From: Bin87 sp965261195
Lineage (GTDB): Bacteria; Chloroflexota; Dehalococcoidia; Lucifugimonadales; UBA3495
Length of the DNA stretch: 64,000 bases
Direction: 5' to 3'
Assembly: GCA_965261195.1 (NCBI GenBank)
Contig: CBDHDC010000001.1
Span: 26,704-90,703, forward strand
Shown here: piece by piece, positions 16,961-24,686 of the stretch
How the letters are laid out: every line of letters starts with the position of its first letter
How positions within the stretch are numbered: the stretch's first letter is position 1
The notes under the pieces: model-generated
What the model saw: only the letters and a program-made list of their open reading frames with translations
Databases searched by the model: none
Told to the model about the DNA's origin: nothing
Made by a program: the position numbers and the translations under genes

Positions 16961-17032
16961 TATCCACAGTCAGGGTAGCTGCTTCAGTCAGTCTTTCACA
17001 TTACCATCTAAATCCAGTTTGACTGACTACTA

Positions 17033-17470
17033 GTTTCATGGCTGTCTGGCGCTACACCGGTTACTTGATGGGCATTCCAGAGACTATCCTGTTCCGAGAC
17101 GCGGAGGAAGCCCTGAGACTTCACGACATCGGGCTCATGTGTGAGCCGTCTGCCCAAAGGGAATCCATTGTCATGGCCCATGCTTTGATAAACTCGGCTC
17201 CGATAGTGGCCGGAATGAGCGATCCCAATGACCGGCGCAAGCTATCCCAGTACGCGTACCATCTTACCCGAGGACTTATCGGGGACACCCTTGCGAATCA
17301 GCTTGAGTTTCCGAAGGGATCGTCCTTTGGAGTTGTCGCCCGGTTTCGCATTGAAGAGCGGTTAAATCGAATCCTGCGTCAGCTGAGCCCGGGATATGGT
17401 CAAAAGGCCAATCTCAACAAGTTCACCGGCTTGCTCGAGACCTCCTTGGTACGACGAGGCGGGCATCAGT
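17033..17470 (+). pseudogene. DUF2236 (MpaB-like) oxygenase fragment
   Basis: The frame after the IS encodes VWRYTGYLMGIPETILFRDA, ESIVMAHALINSAPIVAGMS, RRKLSQYAYHLTRGLIGDTL and FRIEERLNRILRQLSPGYG, which match the heme-type DUF2236/latex-clearing-protein-like oxygenase family. The N-terminal part was removed when IS630 copy 2 inserted, and after about 17460 the frame turns into repeat DNA. Confidence 0.65.
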
Positions 17471-17584
17471 TACCGGCTTCCCGACCACGTATACGCCGAA
17501 GAATCCAGCCGGTGGTGAGCCAGTGTCCGGTATCCAGTGACCAGCGGCCAGTAGACCGGCCGGCCGCTAACCACTGGTCACTGA

Positions 17585-17770
17585 CGCCGCTCTCCCCTAT
17601 ACCCGCGGGAGAAGGGCCGGGAGTGAGGGCGAACCCTGCCCGGCGGTATGAAAGCCGGTGGTATGAAACAATGGGGGAAGAACTCTTGAGCCGGATTAAA
17701 TCCGGCTCAAGAGTTCTTCCCCTCTCCCCGCGGGAGAGGGGCCGGGGGTGAGGGCGAACTCCCCTCTCCA
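17585..17770. repeat. Paired REP-like repeats flanking a long palindrome
   Basis: Two copies of a CTCTCCC...GCGGGAGA(A/G)GGGCCGGG...TGAGGGCGAAC repeat (about 17588-17632 and 17720-17762). Such GC-rich dyads are dispersed in many genomes. Between them lies a perfect palindrome listed separately. Confidence 0.6.
17674..17722. repeat. Near-perfect 49-bp palindrome
   Basis: Two 24-nt arms (GGGGAAGAACTCTTGAGCCG... and its exact complement) around a single A at 17698. It lies in non-coding DNA between two REP-like copies and would form an almost loopless hairpin in RNA or a cruciform in DNA. No T-tract follows, so a simple terminator is unlikely. Confidence 0.8.
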
Positions 17771-17792
17771 CTGACCACCAAGGAGGTCTGCC

Positions 17793-18177
17793 ATGGCCAG
17801 CCGTATCCTGGACACGATCGACGCACCGAGCGACCTCAGAGCGCTGAGCTACGCAGAACTGGACCAGGTGGCCCAGGAGGCGCGGGACACGATTATCTCG
17901 GTGATCACCGAGCGCGGCGGCCACCTGGCGTCGAACTTGGGCGTCGTCGAGCTTACGCTGGCGCTGCACCGGGTTTTCGACAGCCCCAGGGACAGCCTGG
18001 TCTGGGACACCACCAACCAGACCTACACCCACAAGCTGGTGACCGGACGCCGCGACGACTTCCAGAACATCCGGCTGGAAGGCGGCCTGTCCGGGTTCGG
18101 CGAACCCAGCGAAAGCCCCCACGACACGCTCTGCGCGGGCCACACCGGCACCGGCCTGTCCATTGCTCTTGGTTTTA
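17793..18177 (+). pseudogene. dxs: 1-deoxy-D-xylulose-5-phosphate synthase, N-terminal fragment
   Basis: The first about 128 residues match DXS: IDAPSDLRALSYAELDQVAQ, GGHLASNLGVVELTLALHRV, HKLVTGRRDDFQNIR and AGHTGTGLSIALGF. A good ribosome binding site (AAGGAGG) precedes the ATG at 17793. DXS normally has about 620 residues; here the thiamine-diphosphate Asp/Asn motif and the transketolase domains are missing because the frame runs into an unrelated SRAP fragment. It cannot make isoprenoid precursor. Confidence 0.75.
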
Positions 18178-18183
18178 CCCAGA

Positions 18184-18248
18184 TGAAGCCGGGAGAACCC
18201 TTCGCTTTCGCGGGCCTCTGGGACTCGTGGCAGGACCCGGAGGGAGAA
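18184..18248 (+). pseudogene. SRAP (YedK/HMCES) peptidase fragment
   Basis: In frame with the DXS fragment, about 20 residues read KPGEPFAFAGLWDSWQDPEG, a signature of the SOS-response-associated peptidase family that protects abasic sites. The segment after 18248 reads better on the minus strand (GGICQNATGDQLRPDIFFRV) and belongs to yet another broken gene. Confidence 0.5.
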
Positions 18249-18402
18249 GACGGTGTTGAGGGCCCCGGAACTGTCGAAGAAGTGCTGGATGTTCTGGTAG
18301 ACCCTGAAGAAGATGTCGGGCCTGAGTTGGTCTCCGGTGGCGTTCTGACAGATGCCGCCGTCGATCATCAGGTCGAGAGTATTCGGCGTGCGACTGTAGT
18401 AC

Positions 18403-18553
18403 TAAACTAAAGCCAAGGTGAAATGTACATATCGCCAGGCCGCATTGCCGGTGGCCACCCAGTTAGGGCCTATGGGTGATATGAGGTGATGTGGAGTCCT
18501 TTCGGTGGTCTTCAAGACCTCCGAATTGCACATCCCACCTTGGTATTGGTTTA
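18403..18553. mobile_element. MITE family 2, core B, copy 1 (151 bp)
   Basis: Termini TAAACTAAAGCCAAGGTG and CACCTTGGTATTGGTTTA. The core differs from core A but matches 24687-24836, for example both carry GTGGAGTCCTTTCGGT. No coding capacity. Confidence 0.78.
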
Positions 18554-18930
18554 GGCGGTCCTTGAACCCGCCCGGAGAGGGGCGCGGAGTTCGGACGAGG
18601 GTCGCGGGGTTGGGCTTGGCCTGGGATGCAGCCAAGATGGGCTGGGGCAAGCTGGCAACCGCCCCCGGCATCACCGCTTCATGGACCATGTCCGCCAAGC
18701 GGGGAATTGATCTCAGGGGCCGGGCGCAAAAATCTGCGTGGCGGCCCCTGGAAGGGGCAAACCCGGACATGTTATGTCCGGAAGATCTCTGGACAGTTCC
18801 CCGGGAAACCCGCCCGTTTGGGACATCCTGGCGCAGGAAGCACAACATGCCTAACCCCGCCTGAGATATCCCGGCAGCCAGGTTGGTAAATCATGGGGAT
18901 GTCCCCAAGCATTAGTTCAGGAGCGAGAGA
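18554..18930. other. Intergenic, no gene seen
   Basis: 377 bases of apparent debris between a MITE and the nuclease gene. Open frames here show no recognisable protein; the end probably contains the promoter of the nuclease gene. Confidence 0.4.
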
Positions 18931-19464
18931 ATGTCGATCAGCAGCGTGGAAACCGCCATCCAGCAAGCCCGGTCGGTGATAATGGATTGGGCCCAGGTTG
19001 GGTTCATGGATTGGCCGGAGGACCATACCCGTTCCACCGTCATCGATCCCGTCATCACGGCCCTGGGCTGGGATACCTCCGACCCCAGGGAGTGCCGCCC
19101 GGAGTACCGGCGCTCCCGTGGCGATGAAGCTGCCGGCAGGGTCGACTACGCCCTGTTCGGCACTCCCGATCTCGACGCCATCGATAACGGCACAGTGGCG
19201 CCGGATGTCATCATCGAGGTGAAGGGCCTGATCGTCGCGCTGGACCAGCACGTCGAGCAGATGCAGCGCTACGTCGAAGCGGCCCCCCGGATGCGGAAGG
19301 GCGTGGCGGTGCTGACCAACGGGTTGGGGTGGTGGCTGTACGACCTCGACCGGAGCGGAGCCTTCCCAGAGAAACGCATCGACCCCATCCACCCCATGGC
19401 GGTCGATGCGAGGGAAGCAGCCCTGATTTTGAACGAACGGCTTGACCGGCGGAGGTTCGGATGA
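18931..19464 (+). CDS. Stand-alone HsdR-N-like PD-(D/E)XK nuclease
   Basis: 177 residues similar to the N-terminal nuclease domain of type I restriction subunit R and related proteins. Visible parts: VIDPVITALGWDTSDPRECR, EYR, then GRVDYALFG (catalytic Asp), PDVIIEVKG (Glu-x-Lys), HVEQMQRYVEAAPRMRKGV, and AVLTNGLGWWLYDL. There is no helicase domain and no methylase or specificity gene nearby, so it is not a type I system by itself. Start at ATG with GGAGCGAGAG upstream. After the stop the same frame stays open for 119 codons (next entry). Confidence 0.7.
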   Translation: MSISSVETAIQQARSVIMDWAQVGFMDWPEDHTRSTVIDPVITALGWDTSDPRECRPEYRRSRGDEAAGRVDYALFGTPDLDAIDNGTVAPDVIIEVKGLIVALDQHVEQMQRYVEAAPRMRKGVAVLTNGLGWWLYDLDRSGAFPEKRIDPIHPMAVDAREAALILNERLDRRRFG

Positions 19465-19824
19465 GCTCTGAGGCACATCAACCGAGCGCGGAACCCCGAG
19501 GACCGGCCTTCAGGATGCCCCTCGGAGCTGGAGAAGAACATCCGGGGAGACCGGAACGTCAACTACGTCTGCCACCCGCAGGTGATCCGGCTGATGGCCA
19601 ACGCCTGGGCCCAGTGGCGCTTCGACCGGAAGATGGACGGGGCCGCGCTGGCCGCCGGCATCGGGGCGGCCCAACTGAGAACCGCCGACTCCGAGAACGT
19701 CCTCTACCAGGACTGGGGGATCATCAGCCACGGGCGGAACACCAAGTTCCAGGGCGTCAGGCACGAGAACTGGGAGAAGGCCACCACGGAAATCCTGCGG
19801 CTCGCGGGAGCGCAGGGACACTGA
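19465..19824 (+). pseudogene. Unknown protein fragment in frame after the nuclease stop
   Basis: Directly after TGA at 19462-19464 and in the same frame comes ALRHINRARNPEDRPSGC, NVNYVCHPQVIRLMANAWAQ, WRFDRKMDGAALAAGIGAAQ and ISHGRNTKFQGVRHENWEK, ending 17 bases before the next gene. It looks like real protein but has no ATG start (a GTG at 19582 is possible). Either it is the end of a different gene whose start was lost, or a readthrough extension. Family not recognised. Confidence 0.4.
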
Positions 19825-19841
19825 AGGAGAGAGGAACCAAC

Positions 19842-20558
19842 ATGACGATGCTGGAAATGGCCGACTGGCCCGGCACCCCCGGACTGGAGCGCCTCGCGTC
19901 GGCCGCGCAGTTCATCGCCGAGAGCCTCAAGCTCGAGGGGGAAATGGCCGACTGGCTCGGCACCCCCGGGCTGGAGCCCCTCGCGTCGGCCGTGCAGCTC
20001 TTCAACGAGAGCCTCAAGCACGAGGAGGACAACCCGCAATACCCGCCGGAACCAGACGAGCTGAACACCCTGCGCCAGGATGCCCGGATGCTGCTGGGCT
20101 ACAAGGACACTCTTCTCTTCAGCATGGTAACCCACTCGGAGCTGGCCGAGATGGCGGAGGCTGGGCAGATCCAGGAGGGCATGGACATGGTGCCCGTCGT
20201 GGCCCGCGGTTCCGACGAGCAGTTCATCGGGATGCTCATTGATCTGGGCGAGCCCGAGGAGGACGACCCGGAGGACGGGGAGTACGGCATCATGGCCACC
20301 CGGCTCTACCGGGACGCCGGGTGGGTTGGGTTGAACGAGCAACTCCCCTTGTGTCGGGGCCTGGAAATCCACATCTTCAGCAGGAAGGGCCGCCCCGAGG
20401 AGCCCGCGGGGATCCTCGCGATCAGGCAGGGCAGGATGGATGGTCCACCCGGCGTCCCCGAGCCCCGGGGTGAGCTGAACGGGGTCATCCGGGAGGTGAT
20501 GCGGTGGCACGGCGCCACGAGCTTCGCCTGGCATGAGCCGGAGGGTCTGGAGGAATAG
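19842..20558 (+). CDS. Unknown acidic protein, RDPEW-GL family, paralogue 1
   Basis: 238 residues; ATG preceded by GAAGGAGAGAGG. The N-terminus has a 29-residue tandem repeat (EMADWPGTPGLERLASAAQ... then EMADWLGTPGLEPLASAVQ...). The central part reads DARMLLGYKDTLLFSM, a strongly acidic stretch EEDDPEDGEYG, then RLYRDAGWVGLNEQLPLC; it ends VIREVMRWHGATSFAW. Paralogues at 32427 and 36746 share the (Y/S)RDxxW(x)GLxxxLP core. No known domain recognised. Acidic composition and location on a plasmid-like segment are all that can be said. Confidence 0.65.
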   Translation: MTMLEMADWPGTPGLERLASAAQFIAESLKLEGEMADWLGTPGLEPLASAVQLFNESLKHEEDNPQYPPEPDELNTLRQDARMLLGYKDTLLFSMVTHSELAEMAEAGQIQEGMDMVPVVARGSDEQFIGMLIDLGEPEEDDPEDGEYGIMATRLYRDAGWVGLNEQLPLCRGLEIHIFSRKGRPEEPAGILAIRQGRMDGPPGVPEPRGELNGVIREVMRWHGATSFAWHEPEGLEE

Positions 20559-20599
20559 GAAGCCGGCGTAGCTGTTGCTGGCCAGCAACAGCTGCGCCG

Positions 20600-20830
20600 G
20601 CGCCAACCACACTCACTTCACCGAACTGCTGCGGGAACGGGAGGGCATCGACCTGAGCTGTCCCATGGTGCGCCGCATCCTGACCAAGGCAGGCATCGGA
20701 AGTCCTCGCAGCCGCCGTTCCCAGCAACACCGGTTCCGGCGCCGGAGCATGCCCCAGGAGGGCATGCTGGTGCAGATCGACGGCAGCAACCATCCCTGGC
20801 TGGAGGACTTGGGACAGAGTACCAGGGACG
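20600..20830 (+). pseudogene. ISNCY-like transposase fragment
   Basis: Reads NHTHFTELLREREGIDLSCP, MVRRILTKAGIGSPRSRRSQ, HRFRRRSMPQEGMLVQIDGS, NHPWLEDLG, the HTH-to-DDE junction (first catalytic Asp in QIDGS) of transposases of the ISNCY/integrase-core type. Both ends are missing. Confidence 0.65.
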
Positions 20831-21257
20831 GACCGGACCCAGGGTAAACCACCGTCCTGGAGGCCCCAGGTTGCCGATTCCCGGGCTGCCAGCCATCCAA
20901 GCGAAGGGGTTGTGGCGCCCATTATCAGCCCAAAGCCCCTGAAATGGCCGCCTGGGGCGAAAACCCCCGTTTCCCGCCATCCCCTCCGGATGGGATGTTC
21001 CACGCTGGCTCGAGGTGGTCGGAAAAGGAATATCGGGTCAATTCCAAGTTGCTATTGACAACCGCCAGGCTATGCGCGAACCGGCCTTCCCAGATCCTGA
21101 ACCCCTAAGGCTTGGCCGTCGGCCTACCGCATAATGCCTAACCAGTCCACGTAGGGTTGGAAGTTGACAACCCAGCTGCTTGAGAGAGCCCTTGACGATC
21201 CTCCCTCCAACGGGGATGCCCCTGTGCTGCCCCACCACTGAGATCCGCGCCTTGACG
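20831..21257. other. Intergenic with a short dispersed repeat
   Basis: About 427 bases with no gene recognised. A 33-bp stretch at 20956-20989 (GGCGAAAACCCCCGTTTCCC...) recurs at 60533-60566. Confidence 0.45.
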
Positions 21258-21950
21258 ATGGCCGACCTCGACAGCCACACTGCCCTCACGGACTGGACCG
21301 ACCGGCCACCAGGTCCAGCGGAGGCGGACATCACGACCTTCAACCCAGTCCGGCGCCACATCACCAGGGGCCGTGGGGAAACCAGGCTCTGCGACGGCCG
21401 TGCCGCCGGCGGGGCGGACATTTCCACCAGCAACCTGGAGGCCCTGCGGCAGTCCCGCGCCGAGGCGACCCTCTGCCCCGTCTGCCAGCAGAACTCCGGG
21501 ATCTCTCCCCACATCCTCAGGCCCAGACGCCCCTCCGGAGGCAGCAGAAACCTGGCCTGCCTCTACACCACGCCGGTGCTGGACGACTTCGACAACATCC
21601 GCAACTGCCCGCGCTGCCGGAAGACCCCCGGCGACCGCACCTGCCGGGACTGGGACGAAGCCCGCAAGGGGGTGAGGGTCCTGCACCAGGAGGCCAGGCG
21701 CATTGCCAGGGAGGTCACGGATATCCCGGAAGCCACCGGAGGCTGCACCGCCACCATCTACGAGTTCCTGGACGGATCGGTGGGCTACTTCGCCTTCGGA
21801 GCCCCGCCCTGGCAGGAGGCCGGAGAGATCACCGGCTCGGTCCGTGAACAGGCCCTGCATGTCCTGGAAAGCCGAGGGGTTCCAGGTGGAAAGGCAACCT
21901 GGACCACGGGAGCCGCACGGCCCAATCAGGGTGATCTGACAGGAAGGTGA
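21258..21950 (+). CDS. Hypothetical protein with two CxxC motifs
   Basis: 230 residues if it starts at the internal ATG (MADLDSHTALTDWTDRPPGP); a longer 256-residue version from 21180 is possible. Two cysteine pairs, LCPVCQQNSG and NCPRCRKTPGDRTCRDW, suggest a zinc-binding fold. The C-terminal part (GGCTATIYEFLDGSVGYFAF, EAGEITGSVREQALHVLESR) looks like a compact alpha/beta domain. No family recognised. It lies just upstream of the first CRISPR array and ends 111 bases before its first repeat. Confidence 0.45.
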   Translation: MADLDSHTALTDWTDRPPGPAEADITTFNPVRRHITRGRGETRLCDGRAAGGADISTSNLEALRQSRAEATLCPVCQQNSGISPHILRPRRPSGGSRNLACLYTTPVLDDFDNIRNCPRCRKTPGDRTCRDWDEARKGVRVLHQEARRIAREVTDIPEATGGCTATIYEFLDGSVGYFAFGAPPWQEAGEITGSVREQALHVLESRGVPGGKATWTTGAARPNQGDLTGR

Positions 21951-22061
21951 TGGCCGGTCAAGCCCCTCAGGGCTTTGTGGACAAGGACCTGGGAGGCGCC
22001 TCCTGCCACCGCGATGACCGGGGGAAGCTCGGGCTTGGTGCCACAGAATCGTCCATCCACG

Positions 22062-22271
22062 GGTTCACCCCCACCCGCGTGGGGAAAGCGCCAACTGGGC
22101 CGTCGCCAACGACCAGAAGTTCGGTTCACACCCACCCGCGTGGGGAAAGCGACAGGGACGTTTAACAGCCTGATATTCGAGACGGTTCACACCCACCCGC
22201 GTGGGGAAGGCTCTACCGGCGGTGCCACCAGTCTATAATTCTGGGTTCACCTCCGCGCAAGCGGGGCCGTC
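22062..22271 (+). CRISPR. Small CRISPR array 1, type I-E-like repeat
   Basis: Four 28-nt repeats at 22062, 22123, 22184 and 22244; the consensus begins GGTTCACCCCCACC and ends CGTGGGGAAAGC. Spacers are 33, 33 and 32 nt, so the 61-nt period is typical of type I-E. The fourth repeat is degenerate (CCGCGCAAGCGGGG), marking the distal end. Inner CCCCAC/GTGGGG would form a hairpin. No cas gene is present in the window, so the array is orphan or depends on a distant locus. The strand is inferred from the degenerate end only. Confidence 0.88.
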
Positions 22272-22294
22272 CTTTCCTTTGCCCTCGCAGCGGG

Positions 22295-22513
22295 CTAACC
22301 CTCGTCCAGGAGCCTGCGGACGCCGCGCTCCCTAACCCAGGCCCTGAAGACCTGGTAGAGGTCGCGGTCCTCTTGATGCTCGGACGTGGCCATGCTCTCG
22401 AGCCAGATCTCGAGGACGCGGGCGGCCGACAGGCAGGCGTCGCCGGAGAATCGTCCATCCGTGGGTTCACCCCCAACCGCAAGTGCCAGTTGTTCCAATA
22501 GTCCGGCGGACAA
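22295..22513 (-). CDS. Small hypothetical protein between the arrays
   Basis: 72 residues. The C-terminal part (ACLSAARVLEIWLESMATSE, HQEDRDLYQVFRAWVRERGV) is strongly helical and looks like true protein; the N-terminal part overlaps a degenerate CRISPR-like repeat (22464). A related short reading (GGEPVDGRF) occurs on the minus strand next to repeat 1 of array 1. Function unknown. Confidence 0.4.
   Translation of the reverse strand: MSAGLLEQLALAVGGEPTDGRFSGDACLSAARVLEIWLESMATSEHQEDRDLYQVFRAWVRERGVRRLLDEG
22464..22491. repeat. Degenerate CRISPR-like repeat
   Basis: GGTTCACCCCCAACCGCAAG resembles the first two thirds of the array repeat. The 17 bases before it (GAATCGTCCATCC...) match the bases before the first repeat of array 1, so this unit looks like a duplicated or decayed copy of that array start. 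Confidence 0.5.
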
Positions 22514-22518
22514 CTGCC

Positions 22519-22920
22519 TTAGCTCTCGTCTGCCGGTGTCGCCGATTCGTCCTCAACAACGTACCCGACTATGGTGCCTTCTGCGTAAGCAGAAAGCTGG
22601 ATAACATTCCTGTCGGGAAACAAGCTACCTGGGTAGTGCATCACCTTCCCGTTGACCTTCTCAACGTAGTCTCCCCATTGGTACGTGGTGCCATTGATTT
22701 CCACTTCCTCGACCACACAGTAATAGGCTTCCGAAGTTTTGCCCGTGTTGTTTCGCCTAACTTTGGAAAACCCATGAACGAATGTCATGTGGGAAGACAT
22801 TTCCCAATCGTCGAACACCCCTTTGAGTGGTCGGGCATTGGGAAAGGCTCTGGCGATAGCCGGGGGCATCGTATCCTTCTTGATTTTAATGTTCTCTCCG
22901 CACAACATGCATATCATCAT
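22519..22920 (-). CDS. Hypothetical protein with N-terminal CxxC
   Basis: 133 residues starting MMICMLCGENIKIKKDTMPP (or at the second Met). The CMLCGE start suggests half of a zinc site. The rest reads DDWEMSSHMTFVHGFSKVRR, YYCVVEEVEINGTTYQWGDY and VEKVNGKVMHYPGSLFPDRN, a beta-rich pattern. It sits between the two CRISPR arrays on the opposite strand. No family recognised; accessory gene is likely. Confidence 0.5.
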   Translation of the reverse strand: MMICMLCGENIKIKKDTMPPAIARAFPNARPLKGVFDDWEMSSHMTFVHGFSKVRRNNTGKTSEAYYCVVEEVEINGTTYQWGDYVEKVNGKVMHYPGSLFPDRNVIQLSAYAEGTIVGYVVEDESATPADES

Positions 22921-22986
22921 CTAACTCCCTTAACTGCGCCGGTTGTTCCAAAACTCGCCTTGATTCGGGACTTTTGGAGCAAAGCC

Positions 22987-23197
22987 GGTTCACCCCCACC
23001 CGCGTGGGGAAAGCGCCAGCAGGATGTAAACATCGGTCATGCCCATGGGTTCACCCCCACCCGCGTGGGGAAAGCTCCTGCAACCGATGCGGCAAGCGTT
23101 TCATTTCGGGTTCACCCCCACCCGCGTGGGGAAAGCTAACCAGCCTTGCCCATGCGTCCTCTTGCTCCTGGTTCACCCCGACCCGTCCGGCACTTCA
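22987..23197 (+). CRISPR. Small CRISPR array 2, same repeat
   Basis: Repeats at 22987, 23048, 23109 and 23170, identical to the array 1 consensus for the first three (28 nt), with three 33-nt spacers. The fourth (CCCCGACCCGTCCGGCACTT) is degenerate and ends the array, as in array 1. Period 61 nt. No cas genes nearby. Arrays 1 and 2 are 715 bases apart and probably derive from one longer array or a duplication. Confidence 0.9.
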
Positions 23198-23339
23198 TAA
23201 CCTATCCCAGGACCGGCGCTGCAGGACCTGGGAATGAACCCTTCACCTGAATAGCTTCTCCAATGGGGCGGCCGGCGTCCTTCGTTCGAGACCGCGGCCC
23301 CGTCCGCCCGGTCCGACACTAAATTCAAGGAGAAGCAAC

Positions 23340-24008
23340 GTGCAAATCTACCCACCTTTCCCATCCTGTCGTGAGGACACGCCGAAGCGACAGGCGGAAA
23401 AACAGATTTACCAGGCCCTCGCGGCCTCCGACCTTGAGGGTTACGTCCTCTACGAGGTCAAGCCCATCTCAAGCGCACCGCAGTTGGACTTCGCCATCTG
23501 GATCGTCGGGATCGGAATCTTCGGAGTCCAGGTCAAGGGCGGCAAGTATGTCGTCATCGAAGGGCGGTGGTACCTGATCACCGACCAGGGGCGGCACCCC
23601 AGGGAGTCCCCCGTGCCGAGCACTTGGGACGCCGCCATGGCCATCCGCGACGTAGTCCAGGAGCAGCTCCACCAGAGCATCTTCGTAACCCCGGTCCTGG
23701 CCATGCCCAACATGGAGCCCAACGAGGACATCGAGGCCCTCGCCGGGTCCAGGAACGTCGCGATGCACTGGGGAGACCCTTCCCAGATCGTCGACCACCT
23801 CGTCCAGTTGGCCATCGACCGGAAGGTCTACATCACGCCCACGCCGGCCAGCATCGCCGCCCAGGTGCAGCTGGTCGAGCCCGGGCTGGTCCTCCCGCGC
23901 CAGGCTCCGGCCGGGCTGGACGCCCAGGAGCTCCACATCCATGTCGAAAACCTGCACATCCACGTCCCCCAGGGCGGACTGTCGGTAGTGGAGGTGAAGG
24001 CGGCCTAG
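23340..24008 (+). CDS. NERD-like nuclease-related protein
   Basis: 222 residues from a GTG start. N-terminal half resembles the NERD domain (a PD-(D/E)XK relative): AEKQIYQALAASDLEGYVLY, then PQLDFAIWIVGIGIFGVQVK with the Asp and the Gln-Val-Lys (usually Glu-x-Lys) positions, GGKYVVIEGRWYL, and a conserved FVTPVLAMPNME strand. The C-terminal 70 residues (ASIAAQVQLVEPGLVLPRQA, HIHVENLHIHV) are of unknown fold. The catalytic Glu appears replaced by Gln, so activity is uncertain. It begins 142 bases after array 2. Confidence 0.65.
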   Translation: MQIYPPFPSCREDTPKRQAEKQIYQALAASDLEGYVLYEVKPISSAPQLDFAIWIVGIGIFGVQVKGGKYVVIEGRWYLITDQGRHPRESPVPSTWDAAMAIRDVVQEQLHQSIFVTPVLAMPNMEPNEDIEALAGSRNVAMHWGDPSQIVDHLVQLAIDRKVYITPTPASIAAQVQLVEPGLVLPRQAPAGLDAQELHIHVENLHIHVPQGGLSVVEVKAA

Positions 24009-24337
24009 CACCCAGCCACAGCCCCCGGTCGACCTGGTCGAGGACGGCGGCCAGGAGACCCCGGGGCTGTGGTCCTCGACATCATCCAGTCCCGGAGCGG
24101 TCCAACCCGGGACAGGCCTTCATTCATGGGCCGGGAGGCCGCTCTCCCCGCAGGGGACGAGGCGGATGTGGAAGCAAGGAGTCCGGACCCACGCCGAAGA
24201 CCGCCGGACCGGCCCGGGACCGGGGCATTCCCGGACGAAACGCGCCCCGGGCACCCCCACGCGCCTGAAGGCCTTCTAGCGGAACCTGGAGCGATTTCCA
24301 AGAGGGCCTTGCATCTGCAGCCGCATGAAGCGGATCC
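24009..24337. other. Intergenic with a GC-rich stem-loop
   Basis: 329 bases without a recognised gene. CCACAGCCCCCGGTC and GACCCCGGGGCTGTGG (24014-24073) can pair as a stem with a loop of about 30 bases just after the NERD gene stop; there is no T-tract. Confidence 0.4.
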
Positions 24338-24443
24338 TAAACTAAAGCCAAGGTGGAATGCGCAGAATGAGAGGGCTTCACTGGCGCAACCAAGCCAATC
24401 TTCATCGCCCATCGAATGTACATCCCACCTTAGCTTTAGTTTA
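24338..24443. mobile_element. MITE family 2, shortened core A, copy 2 (106 bp)
   Basis: Termini TAAACTAAAGCCAAGGTG and CACCTTAGCTTTAGTTTA. The core is an internally deleted form of the elements at 15417 and 29237. Its terminal TA abuts the next element. Confidence 0.72.
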
Positions 24444-24557
24444 GTAGTCAGTCACGTCAGAAATGAAAGTTTCCGAAAGGCTCCTTGGAAGACGCGCCAT
24501 GTTGATACAAGAAGAAACTTCAAAAATGACCCTTCTATTCCAAATATGACTGACTGC
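24444..24557. mobile_element. MITE family 3 (114 bp), copy b
   Basis: Same length and order as 15567-15680, with GTAGTCAGTCACGTC at the left end and a TA at 24558-24559 on the right. About ten differences from copy a. Confidence 0.78.
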
Positions 24558-24559
24558 TA

Positions 24560-24686
24560 GTACCGTTTCCACTTGAATATGCCTTATACCAGATACCCGT
24601 TTCACCTGCCCGTCGTTCCCGCGCAAGCTGGAATCCACAGTTGGAAGTGACTTTCCAGTATCGACAAGACTATCTGGAACCGGTAC
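24560..24686. mobile_element. MITE family 4 (127 bp), copy b, inverted
   Basis: Exact length of copy a (15683-15809) but reverse-complemented relative to the adjacent family 3 element: here GTACCGTTTCCACTTG is on the left and CTATCTGGAACCGGTAC on the right. Confidence 0.8.

Larger units (their letters stand above)
15812..17030 (-). mobile_element. IS630-family element with both ends (copy 2)
   Basis: 1219 bp bounded by TA at 15810-15811 and 17031-17032. Terminal inverted repeats GTAGTCAGTCAA and TTGACTGACTAC are perfect over 12 bp. It carries an orfA/orfB transposase on the minus strand, but orfA is frameshifted (see below). Insertion disrupted a DUF2236 oxygenase gene on its right. Confidence 0.9.

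Noticed and set aside
17793..18410. DXS-SRAP fusion as a true bifunctional enzyme
   Set aside because: Both parts are small fragments lacking catalytic regions.
21940..24340. cas genes near the CRISPR arrays
   Set aside because: All frames in this stretch were checked by eye; none resembles Cas1, Cas2, Cas3 or Cascade proteins.
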